This document shows positions 35,519-46,778 of a DNA stretch of 64,000 nt, one piece after another (within the stretch, counting starts at the first letter, position 1; each line of letters starts with the position of its first letter). A program made the position numbers and the translations under genes. The notes below the pieces were generated by a model, which saw only the letters and a list, made by a program, of their open reading frames with translations, was not told the DNA's origin and did not search any database. Source of the DNA: Fomes fomentarius (lineage: Eukaryota; Basidiomycota; Agaricomycetes; Polyporales; Polyporaceae); assembly GCA_022606135.1 (NCBI GenBank), contig JABYQN010000006.1, forward strand, positions 1,860,001 to 1,924,000. The letters are read 5' to 3'.

Positions 35519-38500
35519 ATGGCCTCATCAAATCTTCCCTCCGCGATGGACGTCGATGAGGCAGCGATTGATGAGGGTCTGTACTCAAGGCAACTGTGAG
35601 TTTAGACTGATCAAGGACGCGTATCTTGACTGACTAGAGCTCCCAAGTTATGTCCTTGGGCATGAAGGTCAGTATACACGCGTGTGCTACTAGCTGTTGT
35701 TACTGAATACTTTGTTCGCCAGCCATGAAGCGCATGGCGGCATCCAATGTCCTAATTGTTGGATTGAATGGTCTTGGTGTTGAGATTGGTGAGTGATTCC
35801 ATGTCTATGTACGATTTCTTGAGACCGATCTTAATGTATTAATGCGAACAGCGAAGAACATCGTTCTTGCTGGTGTCAAGTCTGTCACAGTCTACGACCC
35901 CGAGCCGGTGAAAGTCTCCGATCTCAGCAGTCAGGTATTGCACACTCTCATCCGGAGGTGGTTCATTTACTCAGACCTATTCAGTTTTTCTTGAGACAAG
36001 AAGACGTGGGAAAGTCTCGCGCAGAGGCTACTGTCCCCCGTCTTGCCGAACTCAACGCCTATGTTCCCGTACGAAACCTCAATGGTCAATCTGGGCAAGA
36101 GATCTCAGTAGACTTGATTAAGGGCTTCCAGGTACGTCTCATTTGCAACCCCATCGATACTGCCATAAATGACTGATTTACGTGTGATAGGTCGTGGTTC
36201 TTGTAGGCGCGTCGCTCAAGAAGCAGTTGGAGATCAATGACTGGACACACGAGAACGATGTGCATTTCATTTCCGCAGACACACGTGGTCTCTTTGCGTT
36301 AGTAGCTCTTGAATCCGGTTTCACTTTGCTCATACTAACGTTGCAGCGCAGGACGGCATTCAATGACTTTGGTCCCAAGTTCACTTGCGTGGACCCTACC
36401 GGAGAGCAGCCACTCTCAGGGATGATCGTCTCAGTTGACAAGGTGCGATTTGACGCGCTAGGCTGTGTGCTGCAGCAGTTGACTCACGCAATGACCGTTG
36501 ACTAGGACAACGAGGGAGTCGTTACTTGCTTAGACGAGACTCGTCACGGTCTCCAGGATGGTGACTTCGTCACGTTCAGTGAAGTTCAGGGTATGAGCGA
36601 GTTAAATGGGTGCGAGCCTCGAAAGGTCACTGTCAAGGGACCCTACACTTTCGCAATCGGCGACACGTCGAATCTCAGTGATTACAAGAGTGGTGGCATC
36701 TTCACTCAAGTCAAGATGCCCAAGATCATCCAATTTGTATGGCAGCCTTCTCATCTGGAAGCATTACACCCTTTGACATGACGTGGTTCACTAGAAATCG
36801 CTACGAGAGTCGCTCCAGTCCCCCGAGTACTTCTTCACCGACTTCTCAAAGTTCGACAGACCAGCAACCTTGCACGCCGGGTTCCAAGCCCTCTCTCAAT
36901 TTGAGGAGCAACACCAGCGTCGTCCTCGTCCACGTAATCCGGAGGATGCTGCTGCTGTGGTTGCATCTGCGAAGAAGATTGACCCGGACGCAGATGAGAA
37001 GATCCTGACCGAGCTTGCATACCAGGCGACTGGGGACCTTGCTCCCGTAAATGCTGTGCTTGGTGGTTTCGTTGCTCAGGAGGCACTAAAGGCTGTCTCT
37101 GCGAAGTTCCACCCTATGATTCAGCATCTGTACTTTGATTCCCTCGAGTCGTTACCCACAGACCGCCCAACTGAGGAGGATGCACAACCCATTGGCTCGC
37201 GCTACGACGGTCAGATCGCGGTGTTTGGCAAAAATTTTCAGGACAAGATCGGTAACTTCCGCGAATTCCTCGTCGGCTCTGGTGCTATCGGCTGCGAAAT
37301 GCTGAAGAACTGGAGTATGATGGGTCTCGCAAGCGGACCTAACGGCAAGATCCATGTGACTGATCTCGATACCATCGAGAAGAGTAACCTGAACCGTCAA
37401 TTCCTTTTCCGTCCCAAGGACTTGGGCAAGTTCAAGTCTGAAGTCGCGGCGGCGGCTGTTGCTGAGATGAACCCCGACCTCACGGGTAAGATCGACAGCA
37501 AGCAGGAGCCTGTTGGTCCTGACACTGAGAGTGAGTTTCATGACCATTCTGCATATGACTGTTACTGACAGATGAAAAGACATCTACGACGCGGATTTCT
37601 TCGCTAGTATCGACGGTGTCACAAATGCACTCGATAACGTGAAGGCACGTCAGTACATGGACCAACGTTGCGTCTTCTACTTGAAGCCTCTTCTCGAGTC
37701 CGGCACCCTCGGCACGAAGGGTAATACTCAGGTCATCGTTCCTCACTTGACGGAATCATACTCCTCATCACAAGATCCCCCGGAGAAGGAGACCCCGGTG
37801 TGTACCGTCAAGAACTTCCCTAACCAAATTTCGCATACCATCGAGGTGAATTTCAGGACGCGACATTGAAGATCTATACTGACAGACTTGTAGTGGGCGA
37901 GGCAGGACTTCGACAGCCTCTTCGTGAAGCCTCCCCAGGCCGTCAACTCCTATCTGTCTGAGCCCAATTTCCTCGAGAACAACCTGAAGTACTCCGGTCA
38001 GCAGAAGGAGCAAGTCGAGCAGATTGCTTCATACCTCGTGACGAACAAGCCGCTCACCTTCGAGGAATGCATCGTCTGGGCGCGTCTCCAGTTCGAGGAG
38101 AAGTACAACAACGCCATCCGCCAGCTCCTCTACAGCTTGCCGAAGGACGCTGTCACTAGCACCGGCCAGCCGTTCTGGAGTGGTCCTAAAAGGGCTCCCG
38201 ATCCGCTCACCTTCAACTCTAACGACGTGAGTGAAACACAGGCATGCCCTCGTCACTACAACTCATACATGCTCCTCAGCCGGCACACCTGCAATACATC
38301 ATCGCTGCTGCGAACCTCCACGCATTCAACTACGGCCTGCGCGGCGAGACCGACCCGGCGTACTTCAAGAAGGTTGCGGACGAGGTCATCGTGCCCGAGT
38401 TCACTCCCAAGAGTGGTGTGAAGGTTCAGATCAACGACAACGAGCCCGCTCAGAACGATGCTGGCGGTGGTACGTCTATATTGACGTTTTCTCCTGGGCA

Positions 38501-39333
38501 TCATCAATAAATAATGGTTCGACGATGCTAGACGGCAACGATCTGCAAGACTACCTCAAGCAGCTCCCTCTTCCTTCATCGCTGGTCGGCTACCGTCTAA
38601 ACCCCGTCGAGTTCGAGAAGGACGACGACACGAACTTCCACATCGACTTCATCACTGCTGCGTCTAACCTGCGTGCTGCGAACTACAGCATCACGCCCGC
38701 TGACCGGCATACGACGAAGCAGATCGCAGGAAAGATCATCCCTGCCATCGCAACCACCACGTCGCTGGTCACCGGTCTTGTCTGTCTCGAGCTCTACAAG
38801 GTAACTACGCATGAATCAATGTTCTGCGTGCAGATGCTAAATACACTCCCTACAGTTCATCGATGGGCAGAAGAAGCTTGAGGACTACAAGAATGGCTTC
38901 ATCAACCTGGCACTGCCGTTCTTCGGCTTCTCTGAGCCCATCGCGCCGAAGAAGAGCACTTACAACGGCATCGACTGGACGCTGTGGGACCGGTTCGAGT
39001 TCAAGAACGATCCGACGCTCAAGGACATCGTCGATTATTTCTCGCGCGAGCACAAGCTCGACGTGAGCATGGTCTCGCAGGGCGTCAGCATGCTCTGGAG
39101 CTCGTTCATCGGTAAGAAGAAGAGCGAGGAGCGCCTGCCAATGAAGTTCAGTAAGCTCGTCGAGCACGTGAGCAAGAAGCCACTCCCGTCGCACGCGAAG
39201 CACCTCATTGTCGAGGTCATGGTTAGCGACGAAGAAGGCGAGGATGTCGAGGTCAGCCGCTTCCAGTCTTTGTCCGCAGAATGCACCACTGACAGTGTGA
39301 ATCCAGGTTCCATTCATTGTAGTCCACCTTTGA
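35519..39333 (+). CDS. UBA1: Ubiquitin-activating enzyme E1
   Basis: Fifteen exons: 35519-35595, 35648-35667, 35723-35788, 35852-35934, 35985-36131, 36191-36297, 36352-36442, 36506-36736, 36795-37530, 37580-37845, 37894-38226, 38280-38469, 38532-38800, 38856-39251 and 39307-39333; 3039 nt (1012 aa), the usual E1 length. E1 adenylates ubiquitin and loads it on its own cysteine. The inactive Rossmann half has [16 protein letters not shown]; the active half has [16 protein letters not shown] and [10 protein letters not shown]. The catalytic cysteine is Cys594 in [16 protein letters not shown]. The ubiquitin-fold domain closes the protein. The second exon is only 20 nt; joined to its neighbours it gives the conserved YSRQLYVLGHEAMKRM. 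The final exon has 8 codons (VPFIVVHL), in place of the common VPFVKI-type end. Nuclear and cytosolic, essential in yeast. Confidence 0.95.
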
Positions 39334-39534
39334 GCGTGTGCGAGCGTGCTGCAGTAGAAGAGAAACAGCGTGTATAACGGTGTATAGAAGTTCAAACCCA
39401 GTGTAGCTATACAAACAAACGTCCTTTCGCGTGGGCTGTAGCGAGATAGCAGATATGCGAGAGCGATACGGTCAATAGCAATGAACACAGCATTCTAGAT
39501 ATTGTCACCGAAATCCAAATCATCGCAGGTCTAG

Positions 39535-41620
39535 TCACGGACTGATTACAATGACCTCTGGGTTCTCCTGTTTGACGCGTTTTGGGGAACGTATCTCGTC
39601 CTTCAGATGGAGTTCTTCAGTTGTGGCGGATCGCTTCCGGGGCAAACTGGGAGGCTCATTAGCCTGTTGAGATGTCGAGGCCGACGGGCTTGTGGATGAA
39701 TTAGCGCCGTCATCCGCGAATGTCTCCGCATTGTCATCATCTCGTTCAGCCAGACAATCGTCTAAGTACGCTTGCAGTTCTGCGATAGCTATCAGTGCTG
39801 ACCCAACGAGGCATTCTCCCCGCACCACTCACCTGCGGCATGGTCCCTTGAGACGCAATACCAGCCATTGCGAGTCCGTCGGTATACATTCTAGGAGGCG
39901 ACTTATGAGCTAGGAGAGTGTGGGATCTGATCGTTTGCTCACCTTTGGGCGATCCGCGAACTCCACCCAGGGGCCTTGTTTGGTGGTGAATGTGTCCCAG
40001 GTATCGATCCTCTCCGCCTTGTATAGCGCCATCGCCCTGAGGTCCTCCTCGGTGACCCTCACGCCACTCGTGCCAGTCCGCCTGCGCCGAGGAGGCCCAG
40101 GCTTGGGGGCACCTTTCTCGTCGTCACCGCTATCCTCTTCCGGGGCATCGTCAGCGTCGTTGTCACTCTGTTCTTCTCCCGAATCATCTTCAGACTCTTC
40201 TTCTTCATCTTGACGAGCCTTCTTCTCCGCTTCAATCAAAATCTTGTCTGGGAGCTCGGAATTGTTGTCCCAGTGTTTCCGCCACGCGTCGGCGCTACGA
40301 TGAGGTCTTGTCTATACAGTGAATGGAGCCTATATTAGCTACGTATACGTCTACACCCGCCGACGTCAGCGGGCACTGACCTCCTTTGCCAGCTCCTTGT
40401 ATAGCGTGGTCTTCGACGGAATCCTGCCATTGTTGAGACGCCAGCGCAGGAAGTGGATGAAGAATATGCGTTCTTCGTCAGAGAATCTTGCTTGGTCGGA
40501 CGTGGTCGGGGCCTTAGGCTTCTTTCTAGGGTCGGATGGGGGTATTAAGGTGTCGACGTGGTACTCGCCCACAGGCTCGCCGCGCCTTGATCTGTTAGCG
40601 GACATGCTGTCGCTGACAGAGACGGGGTGTGTCCGTTGAGAGGACCCGCGGTTGGGCGTGCTATGCGCAGGCGAGCACGCCTGGACGTTCGCAGCTTGTA
40701 CTCGGCGTCGGTCCGAACTCCCAGTGGCGGTCGGGGGAGGATTACTCAAGAACCCCTTCGCGGATGCACTGGCATTCTTGCGTTTCATCGGATCGCGATG
40801 TGATTGGGAATTGGTACTGTGACTATTTAGTGTAGTCAGTATCTTCCTGTTATTCATAGCGAACGCGATTCCGCACCGAGGAAGCTCGCGTGAGGGCCGT
40901 TGAGGAGAGCGCGGTTGAGATGAAGATGAAGTCCCAGTGTGGTGTTCAGATCCAGCTACTAGGGGGTATATCTTTGGATATAGCTTCTCAAGATTACGCA
41001 GAAAGTAATCCTTCCAGACTGACCAAACCAGTCGTCAACATTGAAAACGTACATGGTGTGCATGTCCAATCTCACCAGTATCATCGTGCCCATTGACCTT
41101 ATAGCAAGCCTCATAAGCTCAATGATGTATCACGACGTCACGTTACGCTTACACTATGGAGCTTCTCCAACGCCTGGCAAGGATCCAATCCTCTCGCCTT
41201 CCACTTCTTCATCGTGTCAATCAGCAGCTGTTCGTCCTCTAGTGTAGGCTCAGAGGAAGAGGTTTTGTTGAGCATAGGAAGTAGAGCGGTTGTCACGGCT
41301 GTAGCTATCTCAGCAACGGACGGCGGGGAAGGATTGGCCTGAGCAGCTTGAGGTTGTAGTGCTCGAACTTGGAACTGAGCTGGATGTTGTACCCACTGCT
41401 GTTGCATTCCTATACCACCCATCGCCATCTGAGGCTGCCATCCTTGCCACACTGCCTGTTGCTGCTGTGGGAAATGTTGCATCTGCGCGATGATTTGCAG
41501 TGGCGTCGGAGGTATGGGCAGTTGTGCGGATCCATCGCCAGGTACGTGCGCTTGAGGATATGCCATATGGTTCGATGCAAGGGGTGGCATCATGGGCTGG
41601 TTGAGATTGTTTGAATTCAT
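39535..41620 (-). CDS. Array gene P1: triple-HTH, Rap1-Myb-like protein
   Basis: Exons 41620-41153, 41097-41076 (22 nt), 41018-40877, 40822-40381, 40311-39943, 39890-39833 (58 nt) and 39779-39535; 1746 nt (581 aa). N-terminus Q/P/M-rich. HTH1: DEQLLIDTMKKWKARGLDP, QALEKLHS, then VWKDYFLRNLEKLYPKI. HTH2 (Rap1/TERF2IP-like Myb): FSDEERIFFIHFLRWRL, LYKELAKE, then PHRSADAWRKHWDNN. An acidic stretch follows. HTH3: VTEEDLRAMALYKAERIDTW, WVEFADRPK, then RRTRNGWYCVSRDHA and ELQAYLDD. The C-terminus has basic patches and ends NPEVIVISP, a candidate SUMO-interacting motif. The 54-nt intron 40823-40876 keeps the frame open but matches a phase-2 intron in all paralogs. Probably nuclear and DNA-binding; no function known. 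Confidence 0.8.
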
Positions 41621-41751
41621 GGCGTCGAGGGGACTCGGAATCGTAGGGAGGGCAGGGATGCTTGCAGTACAAGTCAAGAAAGCCCTGGCGCTTGTTGAGG
41701 GCGCTTCACTTGTACTATTAGTGGGTCTGATACATAAGTACATATCCTGGA

Positions 41752-43148
41752 TCAATACTCCGGACTCCGAAGGTCTCTCTCACGCAGCCCATGCGACTCG
41801 GACGGACGGCCAGCTAGATCTCGTTGCGCCCGTCTCCTCCTCTTGTATTCATAGACGTAAGCCTTCAGCACTTTGCACCTCGCTCAGTTTGCGTACTCTT
41901 GCCAGATACAGCTTTTGCCTACCTGGCAGTGCTCTTTCTGCTGCTTTACTCCATCCGTCTAGGGAACGACGGTCTGCATTCTAGTGTGTGCCAGTCAATA
42001 GGCTGCATATCTACTAACAGGCCAACGCATCAAGCAGCGTACTTTTTTGCGTCCCGCAAACGTCTTCCAAAACGACTTAGTCGTCCACGGTTCACCTCGC
42101 AGCGGGGGATGCTTGACCACGTACCGAGCCATCGCTCGGAGGTCTCTTTCTGTCACCCTCTTCTGTGCACCATCACGGTTCCAGCACCTGCCAATCCGCT
42201 TTGAGGGAATGAGCGGAGTCTCCGTGTCTGACGAAGACTCGGAGCTCTCGCTGGCGACGTAGGTGGGGTCATCTTCCGGATCCGAATCTGAGGACGCGGA
42301 CTCTGGCTGTGGACTCTCGATGGACTCGGAGACATACCCTGTGGGCTTCTTAATGGGGCCACGAGTAGCTTTTTTGTGTGTGATGCTGGCCATCTCTTGC
42401 CCACGGGGTGTCGGTCGTCTGTGACTGCCATTCGGTCCATTGGGTCGAGAAGCGGACGACGACGGTCTTGGATGAGGTGAATGGCGGCTGCTCGACCCGA
42501 CCATCCGGTGAGTACACTGACATGATCTCGAAAGTCAGGATCTCACCTCACTGTAGCGCCTTTCGGCCGCGATGGGGGAGCATCAGAGCGTGTAAAATGG
42601 CCATGGATCTTTACATGGAGCCTTTCGTAGTGCTCGAGGAAGTAGTTCTTCCAAGCTAAACACCAGGATCAGGCAAAGGATTCCTGTGAGGATCATTGCC
42701 ATCTCAGTCGAGTATGTAGCGCTGTTCTCACCGGTCTCGGAATGACGATTCACCTATGCATTCCACAGCGCACCACTGATCAATCTTCCTTCACTACGGC
42801 TCAAGGTGGCACAAAACTCACGTTATGCAGCCTTTCTAGCGCCTGGCGCGCCGTCAACCCTTTTGTGCGACAGCCTCTAAGAGCCCTTACTAGAATGTCT
42901 TCATCGTCAGGAATGGAGCCCACTGGCATGGCGTCTCCGAGTGTCGCAGGCGACTGAGGCTGTACTGGTATCATTGAGGATACTTGCATGGCAGGCACGC
43001 CCGCCGGGAGCCACTGTGGCTGCTGCCACCCTGGGAATTGGAATACAGCGGGATATGCGGCGATGCCAGGCTGCATCTGCGGCGCTATTGGGTGATTAGC
43101 TGGGGCCTGCACCTGCGGAGAACTCATGTATGTGGCGTAGGTCGACAT
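41752..43148 (-). CDS. Array gene P2: paralog lacking the Rap1-Myb-like domain
   Basis: Exons 43148-42822, 42753-42732 (22 nt), 42655-42547, 42466-42043, 41980-41923 (58 nt) and 41870-41752; 1059 nt (352 aa), fully open. HTH1 is complete: DEDILVRALRGCRTKGLTAR, QALERLHN, AWKNYFLEHYERLHVKI. HTH3 is complete: VTERDLRAMARYVVKH, SFWKTFAGRKK, RRSLDGWSKAAERA, VLKAYVYEYKRRRR. HTH2 and the TYIPPS linker motif are absent: exon 4 runs from the Ser-rich linker straight into the acidic region before HTH3, as if exons 4 and 5 were fused with loss of the domain and its intron. The open frame and normal splice sites argue for a functional short form. Its stop lies 131 bp upstream of the P1 start. P1 and P2 share the 22-nt micro-exon length. 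Confidence 0.75.
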
Positions 43149-43615
43149 GGAATAGTGAGCAGATTGCTGCTGGCTCTCCACTGGCAATCGATGGAGGTGG
43201 GATGCACGCTGCACACAGGCGATGCGAAGCGTGAACCATATAATCATCGACGACTCGCAGACAGCTGGCATGCGTTGGAATGAGGTAAAAGCCTACAACT
43301 TCCGTGTCATAAGGTTCAGCTCTCACATTCTTGGCCTTCGGGAAGTACTATAGTAGCGTTGGGTAGGCATATCTTCACACGTTATAGTAGGCCACGTCCC
43401 GGTATCATGTATATCCCAACTCCCTGTGCTACCAATGAACCACTCTTGGCGCTGCAACTTCTGAGCCATGCTGCCGTGTCCCTTCTCTGCATCAGTTTAG
43501 TGGATTTCTTTCAAGCCGGGGCCTCGGATACGCCGTTCCAATGCAACACCTGACCTACCACCGTTCACATGCATGTGTGCTAAGTTCCGGTGTAGGGTAC
43601 AAGATGCAATGAACT

Positions 43616-45507
43616 TTAATAGGGAGAAGGTACGATGTCGCGGCGATTCGGGTGAGGGAAAGCGCGTTGCTGAGGCTCCTCGCGAGCCAGGGCCCTTGTT
43701 CCGCTTGCATGCATAAGCTCTCCGTAATACTTCATGATCTCTAAAACAATGTCGGATGGTCAATGCGCGCATTGTGGAATCACACGCAAGACTCACTGTC
43801 CTTATGTTGTCGTGCAACACTATACCATGCGCTGGTGGAACGGCGTTCACGATTCTAGCCAAATCCCAGAAGAGGTCAACAAACGAGCCACTAGCGCGGA
43901 ATGATCACCAAGCCTGAGTTGTCCCACCTTTGGCCTATTGCCAAACGTCACCCATGCATCGTGTGGGGACTTGAACTCGTGCCAGACATGGCGTTTCTCG
44001 AACATGAACAAGCTCATCTCCCGGAGGTCTTCCTCAGTGACGCTGCACTTCCCACGTCGAGACGAGCTTTTGCAGACCATCCGGGGGGTGTTACTGTAAT
44101 GAGCAGATGCCCCTCCCTCGTCTTCCGCTGAGTCGCCCGGATGGGCGCCAGTGCTCTGCCAAGGGTGACTCGATTCGTACATCCGTGCCTCATTCTCCGC
44201 CCGCTTGCATGCCGCGATGTATATGTCATCAGGCAGAGACGGGTTAGCATCCCAATGCTTCTTCCACGAGCGTTCGCTGTGGTGGGGTGCCTATTTCAGC
44301 GTGTAGGAGTTGAGCCTGAGCATCGACCTGACTACAAGTCCAAAGACATACCGCCTGTGCCAACTCCCACTCTAACACGGATCTCGCCGGGACGTCGCCA
44401 CTCTGCAAACGCCAGCGCAAGAAATGGATGAAGAAGATCTTGTCGTCGTCCGTGAACAAGCTGGTGTCGCGCGGATCTCTGCGCGGTGCCGTGGGTTTGG
44501 CGAAGGTCGTCGAGGGAGGGATGTAAGTATCTGCGTGGAAATCGGGCACAGGCCGACTCCTGCGATCGCTTGATGTACTTGAAGTAATGGAGGACGATCG
44601 CTGAGTACTCCTGTCCGGGTCTTCGTATGTGGCAGGACGTTGAATACTCGGGGACGTGGGTTGCGAAGGACCGGAAGAAGCATCATCGCGGGCAGAAACT
44701 GTGTGGGTACGCGGCGGAGCGAAGGGAACCGCAACGGAGTGGTGTGTCAATGAGCTGTTACTTCTAGATTCAGCCATAGAATTCAGCAAATGCTCATCAA
44801 AGACGGAAGGGAATAAGGGATGGGTACTCAGTGGAAAAGCGACTTGGGTTTTGATCTCGAGCGGGAAAAGTTCTAGTTTCGATGGGAGAGGCGGTTCCCC
44901 TGGACATAAGCCATTCAATCATGCCTAAGAGGGCTGCCCCGGACCCTTGAGATCTGGTCAGTATATCTACGTCGTTATCGTTACGATACTCACCCAAAAT
45001 CGTATGATTCTCGTAGTACCGAAGACATGGTCAGATGGTTCATTCAGGAAAGAACATATCAAGCGCTTACTTGTTGCAATCGTTCTGCCACTTGATGCGG
45101 ACTCAGTCCTTGTACCCCCCCGCCTCAAATGCATTCACCAGCATTTGCATGTCGCTTGTAGAAAGATTGGAACTGATACTAGGTCCCGTCGCGGTCCTCT
45201 GCGTGGATGCATCAGAGGAGTTGGCGTTAGAGGTAGCTGGTAGCACTGGTGGATGTAGTCGTGTCGCCGCCTGGAATGGTGGGTTGGCATCCCGTTGTGG
45301 CACAGATTGAGGAGTTGAAGGGAGCACCTGAGGCTGCCAGGCGTCGCGCAGATCGTAAAGCGAATACTGAGTTGTTTGTGGTGGCACCTGAGATTGTCGG
45401 GGAGGCACTGGTTGGTCCGGAGCAGGGTTCCCTTGAGGATCGGCCTGAGGAAGACCTTGAAACGTGTGTACAGAGCCCGGCGGGAGTCTTCGCCTCCAAC
45501 CCTCCAT
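43616..45507 (-). CDS. Array gene P3: triple-HTH paralog with one apparent frameshift
   Basis: Exons 45507-45071, 45009-44994 (16 nt), 44945-44828, 44763-44352, 44290-43928, 43854-43797 (58 nt) and 43740-43616; 1529 nt, one base short of a full frame (about 509 aa if intact). The break is in a run of seven C (45115-45121, + strand) between the two HTH1 segments QMLVNAFEAGG and GLSPHQVAERLQQ. Downstream everything is open: ALLGMIEWLMSRG, TYIPPS, FTDDDKIFFIHFLRWRL, PHHSERSWKKHWDAN, VTEEDLREMSLFMFEKRHVW, AWVTFGNRPK, STSAWYSVARQHK. It has the shortest C-terminus (ends RRDIVPSPY) and no SIM. The start could be 45516 instead. Either a very young pseudogene or a homopolymer sequencing error. Confidence 0.68.
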
Positions 45508-45956
45508 AGTCACCATGTAGAGGCTGTGACTGGTGGATGACAAGCTCGAGAACAAAGAGAAGAACACGGGGCAGGATGTTAGATGTAAGCCCAGTATTTA
45601 TGCGTCTGGGCTCGTGGTGCTGCGGTTCATTATGTGACTTGCTCAGTGTTAAGGTTACCGTACCTCCACTTTTGACCTCAAGATGTGACCCTGAGTCGGT
45701 CCTCGCAATCCTGACTTCCACCTTCATCTTCGTTCGCCGCATGTCAGCATAAAACCCTACCAAAGGAACAAGCTTCTCAAGAACCTAAATCGATCCCTGA
45801 CCTACCACGGGGAAGACAACAATACTGGATTTCCTAACACTGTGTCTATGTCTGGAAATTCATTCCTGTGAGGTCACACTGGCAACTCGTCACAGTAAGA
45901 TTACGGATACGTACACAAATCATGTCGACCGCATATAGTCCACGGGCTATTGCAAT

Positions 45957-46301
45957 TTACCCATTCCCAGCGCCGACACCGACACCAGTCTCATTCGATG
46001 GCCCTACTGACCCGTTATGATCATACTTGGCGCGCTTTCCATCTGAAAGATCCTCTTTGTCGCCAATGGTAGCAGCACGTTTTAGTGGCGAGGTTGCGAC
46101 AGTGGCAGGTGCGGTATCAGTCATCGGATGCGTCTCCTCAGGTGAAGCAGTGCGACATCCAAGTCGTGCGTTGCGCAAGAGCGTGCCAACCCTATTTCTG
46201 GGCTCGATGCGCCTTTCTGGGAAGATAATCGTTAGCGCTGAAGCTCTGCAACATAACGATCGATGACTTGCGAGCGGTGAGTCGTCTCGATGAAGTGCCA
46301 T
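45957..46301 (-). pseudogene. Relic of an array-gene C-terminal exon
   Basis: An open stretch encodes SPLKRAATIGDKEDLSDGKR followed by AKYD, which resembles the basic C-termini of P1 (PRKRSATTEELHLKDE) and P5 (GKRPSEDEHSVVAEKRAKLD). Upstream at about 46245 an acceptor-like gttgcag is followed by AGCTTCAGCGC, like the start of the last exon in P1 and P5 (codons for E-L-x-A-Y), but the frame then meets a stop. No HTH segments are recognisable up to P4 at 46779. Interpreted as what remains of a sixth copy. The similarity is short, so this is tentative. Confidence 0.45.
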
Positions 46302-46778
46302 AGGAAAAACATTAGTACCTTCTCAGTTTCAGACGCCCTTGCATACGTTCTTCGCCGAAGGATGTCTGATAGACTGAAGAAATCAACTCGAAAAGGATCC
46401 GGGCATTACTCACCTCTATCCAGCACGTCAGTAGGTCTCCCCAATCGTCTAGGGGGAGACTACTACTCACCAGTCTGGAGTCGCATGGACTCAGGATGGC
46501 ATTGGCAGGTAGGGTGGGCGCCTATCCCTTGTGCCAAGCACGTGGACGCGCGCTTGTTGACCCTTGGCTATCTATCGGTCTTCCGAAGAACCCTCCATCG
46601 TCCTCGTGGACATTTCCCTAACAGTTTTTAAAGGTTTGACATACAGATGCTGTGCACAACAAGTAGCGACATAACCCAAACTACTCTACTCCATACACAT
46701 GACCGAGAAAAAAGCAACAACAATAACAATAACCGTCACTGCCATCGACTTCGTGATCATCCGCTCCAGGCCCAAGAG
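46302..46778. other. Spacer between the relic and P4
   Basis: About 480 bp with two gtgagt sites on the minus strand but no recognisable family exon. Possibly further decayed relic sequence. Confidence 0.3.

Noticed and set aside
41752..43148. P2 as a pseudogene
   Set aside because: Despite lacking one domain, all six exons join to an uninterrupted 352-codon frame with the family's intron phases.
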